The notes under the pieces are model-generated. The model had not been told where the DNA came from. It worked only from the letters and a program-made list of their open reading frames with translations, and did not search any database. Both the position numbers and the translations under genes were made by a program. A stretch of DNA of 64,000 nt from JAAXVQ01 sp964604705 (GTDB taxonomy: Bacteria > Oederibacteriota > JAAXVQ01), in assembly GCA_964604705.1 (NCBI GenBank), contig CAZSAP010000003.1:252798-316797 (forward strand), written 5' to 3'. Shown here one piece after another: positions 63,601 to 64,000 of the stretch (positions are counted from its first letter, which is position 1; each line of letters opens with the position of its first letter).

Positions 63601-64000
63601 ACAGCTTCTGCAACCCCTACAGCGACGGGGACCTATACCGAAACCCCAACCTCCACGGGCACTCCGACAGAAACCGCCACGGCCACTGAAACACCAACGT
63701 CGTCAGCCACACCCACGTTTACGGAGACACCCACGGAAACACCAACGTATACGGNNNNNNNNNNNNNNNNNNNNNNNNNNNNNNNNNNNNNNNNNNNNNN
63801 NNNNNNNNNNNNNNNNNNNNNNNNNNNNNNNNNNNNNNNNNNNNNNNNNNNNNNTAACGCCAACAGAAACCGTTACCTATACCGAAACACCGACATCCAC
63901 CGAGACCCCCACGTTTACGGAGACACCCACAGAAACACCGACCTTTACGGTAACGCCAACAGAAACCGTTACCTATACCGAAACACCGACATCCACCGAG
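60676..64000 (+). CDS. Giant secreted modular surface protein with Thr/Pro linkers, cut by gap and window end
   Basis: Starts at ATG 60676 inside the PorV-like stop (ATGA). A signal peptide of about 38 residues ends near SLWAA. Residues 39-185 form a beta-rich domain (DIWFDDLTG, VVVDFVRV) like a jelly roll. Four modules of 120-122 residues follow (61339-61698, 61792-62154, 62266-62625, 62851-63216), each with VGQANGI, YINIP.GWAVSTTP, NSGDLDT and YYWN.YLN. Thr/Pro-rich linkers of 31, 37, 75 and more than 180 residues separate them. The frame is open to the gap at 63755. Such linkers are typical of surface proteins and adhesins. The C-terminus is outside the window. Confidence 0.85.
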   Translation, partial: MIRPLPTLPVASRRSWVCLFGLMLFFFFSLGTASLWAADIWFDDLTGTAGTAPVAWLDESTNAGFNSHIRFSSTSSYAAITRNAVSTWGKVLSPNLSCDVSTYSMVEVRIVAISPSTQWKIGIQETGLPNYWDLNSGSTETGTFAFNYQTTTGWSGTKNFNVQITVEGGTGTYVVVDFVRVCDNAVTPTRTATTTFTATVTPTSTPTATVTPTATATVTSTPAAQGYVQPNTVPALASQSYTYNLVGQANGINALYINIPNGWAVSTTPSSDLGGTPTFAGNRIMISYSPAMNSGDLDTVNFTATAPGTGGLYYWNGYLNDGTYVVATSAAKSQAVSVHTLTTTPTATPTNTSTQTITPTYTPTSTVTSTSTPAAQGYIQPNVASSHEAQSYTYHVVGQANGINNLYINIPDGWAVSTTPNSGVMGGTVTFVGNRILVSYAPAMNSGDLDTVTYTATAPGLGGVYYWNAYLNDGTYTVITSSTKSQAVTVNTLTATPTSTYTATFTPTFTSTSTTTPTFTSTTTSTPTSTPAAQGYLQPNSASAQQSQSYDYYLVGQANGINTVYINIPTGWAVSTTPSSTFGGTASLGGDRIMISYAPPMNSGDLDTVTFTATAPGTGGMYYWNAYLNNGTYIVTTSSTRSQAVAVASLTATPTVTPTSTSTHTLTATPTATETSTSTHTPTATASASSTSTVTTTPTETSTSTPTQTATHTVTQTSTATSTSTPAAHGYIQPNAASANQVQNYDYYVVGQANGIDTVYINIPNGWAVSTTPNSNIMGGTVTFAGSDRICVSYSPSLNAGDLDSLTFTAIAPGLGGVYYWNAYLNNGAYVVTTSSTKSQAVMISTLTATPSSTMTPTATYTMTATMTVTPTSSATFTTTPTETPTLTATSTYTFTSTFTSTESPTSSVTPTLTITATPTFTETHTATITLTATSTTTETYTPTSTATPTFTETFTSTSTATETSTSTPTETITPTASATPTATGTYTETPTSTGTPTETATATETPTSSATPTFTETPTETPTYTXXXXXXXXXXXXXXXXXXXXXXXXXXXXXXXXXXNANRNRYLYRNTDIHRDPHVYGDTHRNTDLYGNANRNRYLYRNTDIHR
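61339..63216 (+). repeat. Four diverged protein-module repeats of 360-366 bp
   Basis: The four modules are about 70-80 percent alike at protein level, judged by eye. Each begins P-A-A-Q/H-G-Y. They are separated by linkers of 93, 111 and 225 bp, so linker length rises toward the C-terminus. Confidence 0.85.
63755..63854. other. Assembly gap (100 N)
   Basis: Exactly 100 undetermined bases, a common placeholder size. The bases before and after (..ACGG | TAACGCC..) join to the repeat ACGGTAACGCC seen intact at 63947-63957, so the assembler probably collapsed or lost copies of the Thr/Pro repeat. Confidence 0.97.
63855..64000 (+). repeat. 96-bp tandem repeat encoding Thr/Pro linker
   Basis: The segment starting TAACGCCAACAGAAACC at 63855 recurs at 63951, giving a 96-bp (32-residue) period that continues to the window end. 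The encoded unit contains PTETVTYTETPTSTE. The sequence before the gap resembles the end of the same unit. Confidence 0.8.

Noticed and set aside
61230..64000. CRISPR-like short repeats
   Set aside because: The repeats are codon-level Thr/Pro linkers in an open frame with no unique spacers of regular size.
63855..64000. Frameshift in the surface protein after the gap
   Set aside because: The apparent shift comes from a 100-N placeholder; the repeat unit rejoins in frame across it.

Overview
The window is about 64 kb from an uncultured Gram-negative bacterium, probably of a candidate phylum. Outer-membrane logic is visible: an LpxL-type acyltransferase, two PorV/UPF0164-like barrels, an MMPL exporter, a FlgD-like C-terminal sorting domain and a Thr/Pro-linked surface protein. 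The lysine branch uses meso-DAP. I cannot name the phylum from sequence alone. Nearly all genes lie on the minus strand. I see no rRNA, tRNA, CRISPR array, intact insertion sequence or phage.

Layout. (1) 0-3.9 kb: a DUF3795 protein cut by the window edge, lexA, a VOC-fold protein, a small unknown and tldD. (2) 3.97-35.1 kb: a large lipid gene cluster resembling the aryl polyene/flexirubin type II fatty-acid clusters. Read on the minus strand from a good sigma-70-like promoter at 35089-35118, it encodes a PaaK-like acyl ligase, a GT2-DUF2062 protein, a 1266-residue MMPL exporter-PlsC acyltransferase-methyltransferase fusion, an MBL-fold hydrolase, a CrtI-like oxidoreductase, a ketosynthase (KS), a C45 Ntn-hydrolase with a TPR-like tail, FabG, a second KS, a large secreted Gly-rich/Fn3-like protein and a PorV-like barrel with TPRs. 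A plus-strand pair (hybrid histidine kinase, orphan ParA) interrupts the cluster at 12.6-16.6 kb. It continues with an ACP, an LpxL-like acyltransferase, a SPASM radical SAM protein, a B12-type radical SAM protein, a dehydratase, a thioesterase, a KS, a KS-like chain-length factor, another ACP and a fourth KS. Stop/start overlaps (ATGA, GTGA, TAATG) recur, so most of it is probably co-translated.

(3) 35.2-43.0 kb: a membrane multi-PAS histidine kinase, a transglutaminase-like protein, endonuclease IV and two small unknowns. (4) 43.1-58.3 kb: biosynthesis centred on aspartate and cofactors: nadX-nadA-panD-panC-panB, a deoxynucleoside kinase, folK, dapB-dapA, dapF, lysA, then an outer-membrane-like protein, folC, accD and trpA/trpB. 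(5) 58.5 kb to the end, plus strand: a HAMP protein, a second PorV-like barrel and, overlapping it by 4 bases, a giant surface protein with four 120-residue modules joined by lengthening Thr/Pro linkers. A 100-N assembly gap lies in the last linker.

The intergenic DNA holds several structured elements. Two copies of one hairpin family, with conserved single-stranded segments and compensatory stem changes, sit in opposite orientation on either side of the MMPL fusion gene. Two copies of another family sit in the same orientation on either side of dapF-lysA. A 257-bp element with 36-bp perfect inverted arms lies inside the lipid cluster, and REP-like palindromes lie near tldD and nadA. The leading candidates for something undescribed are the lipid cluster with its three-enzyme fusion and the paired hairpin elements.
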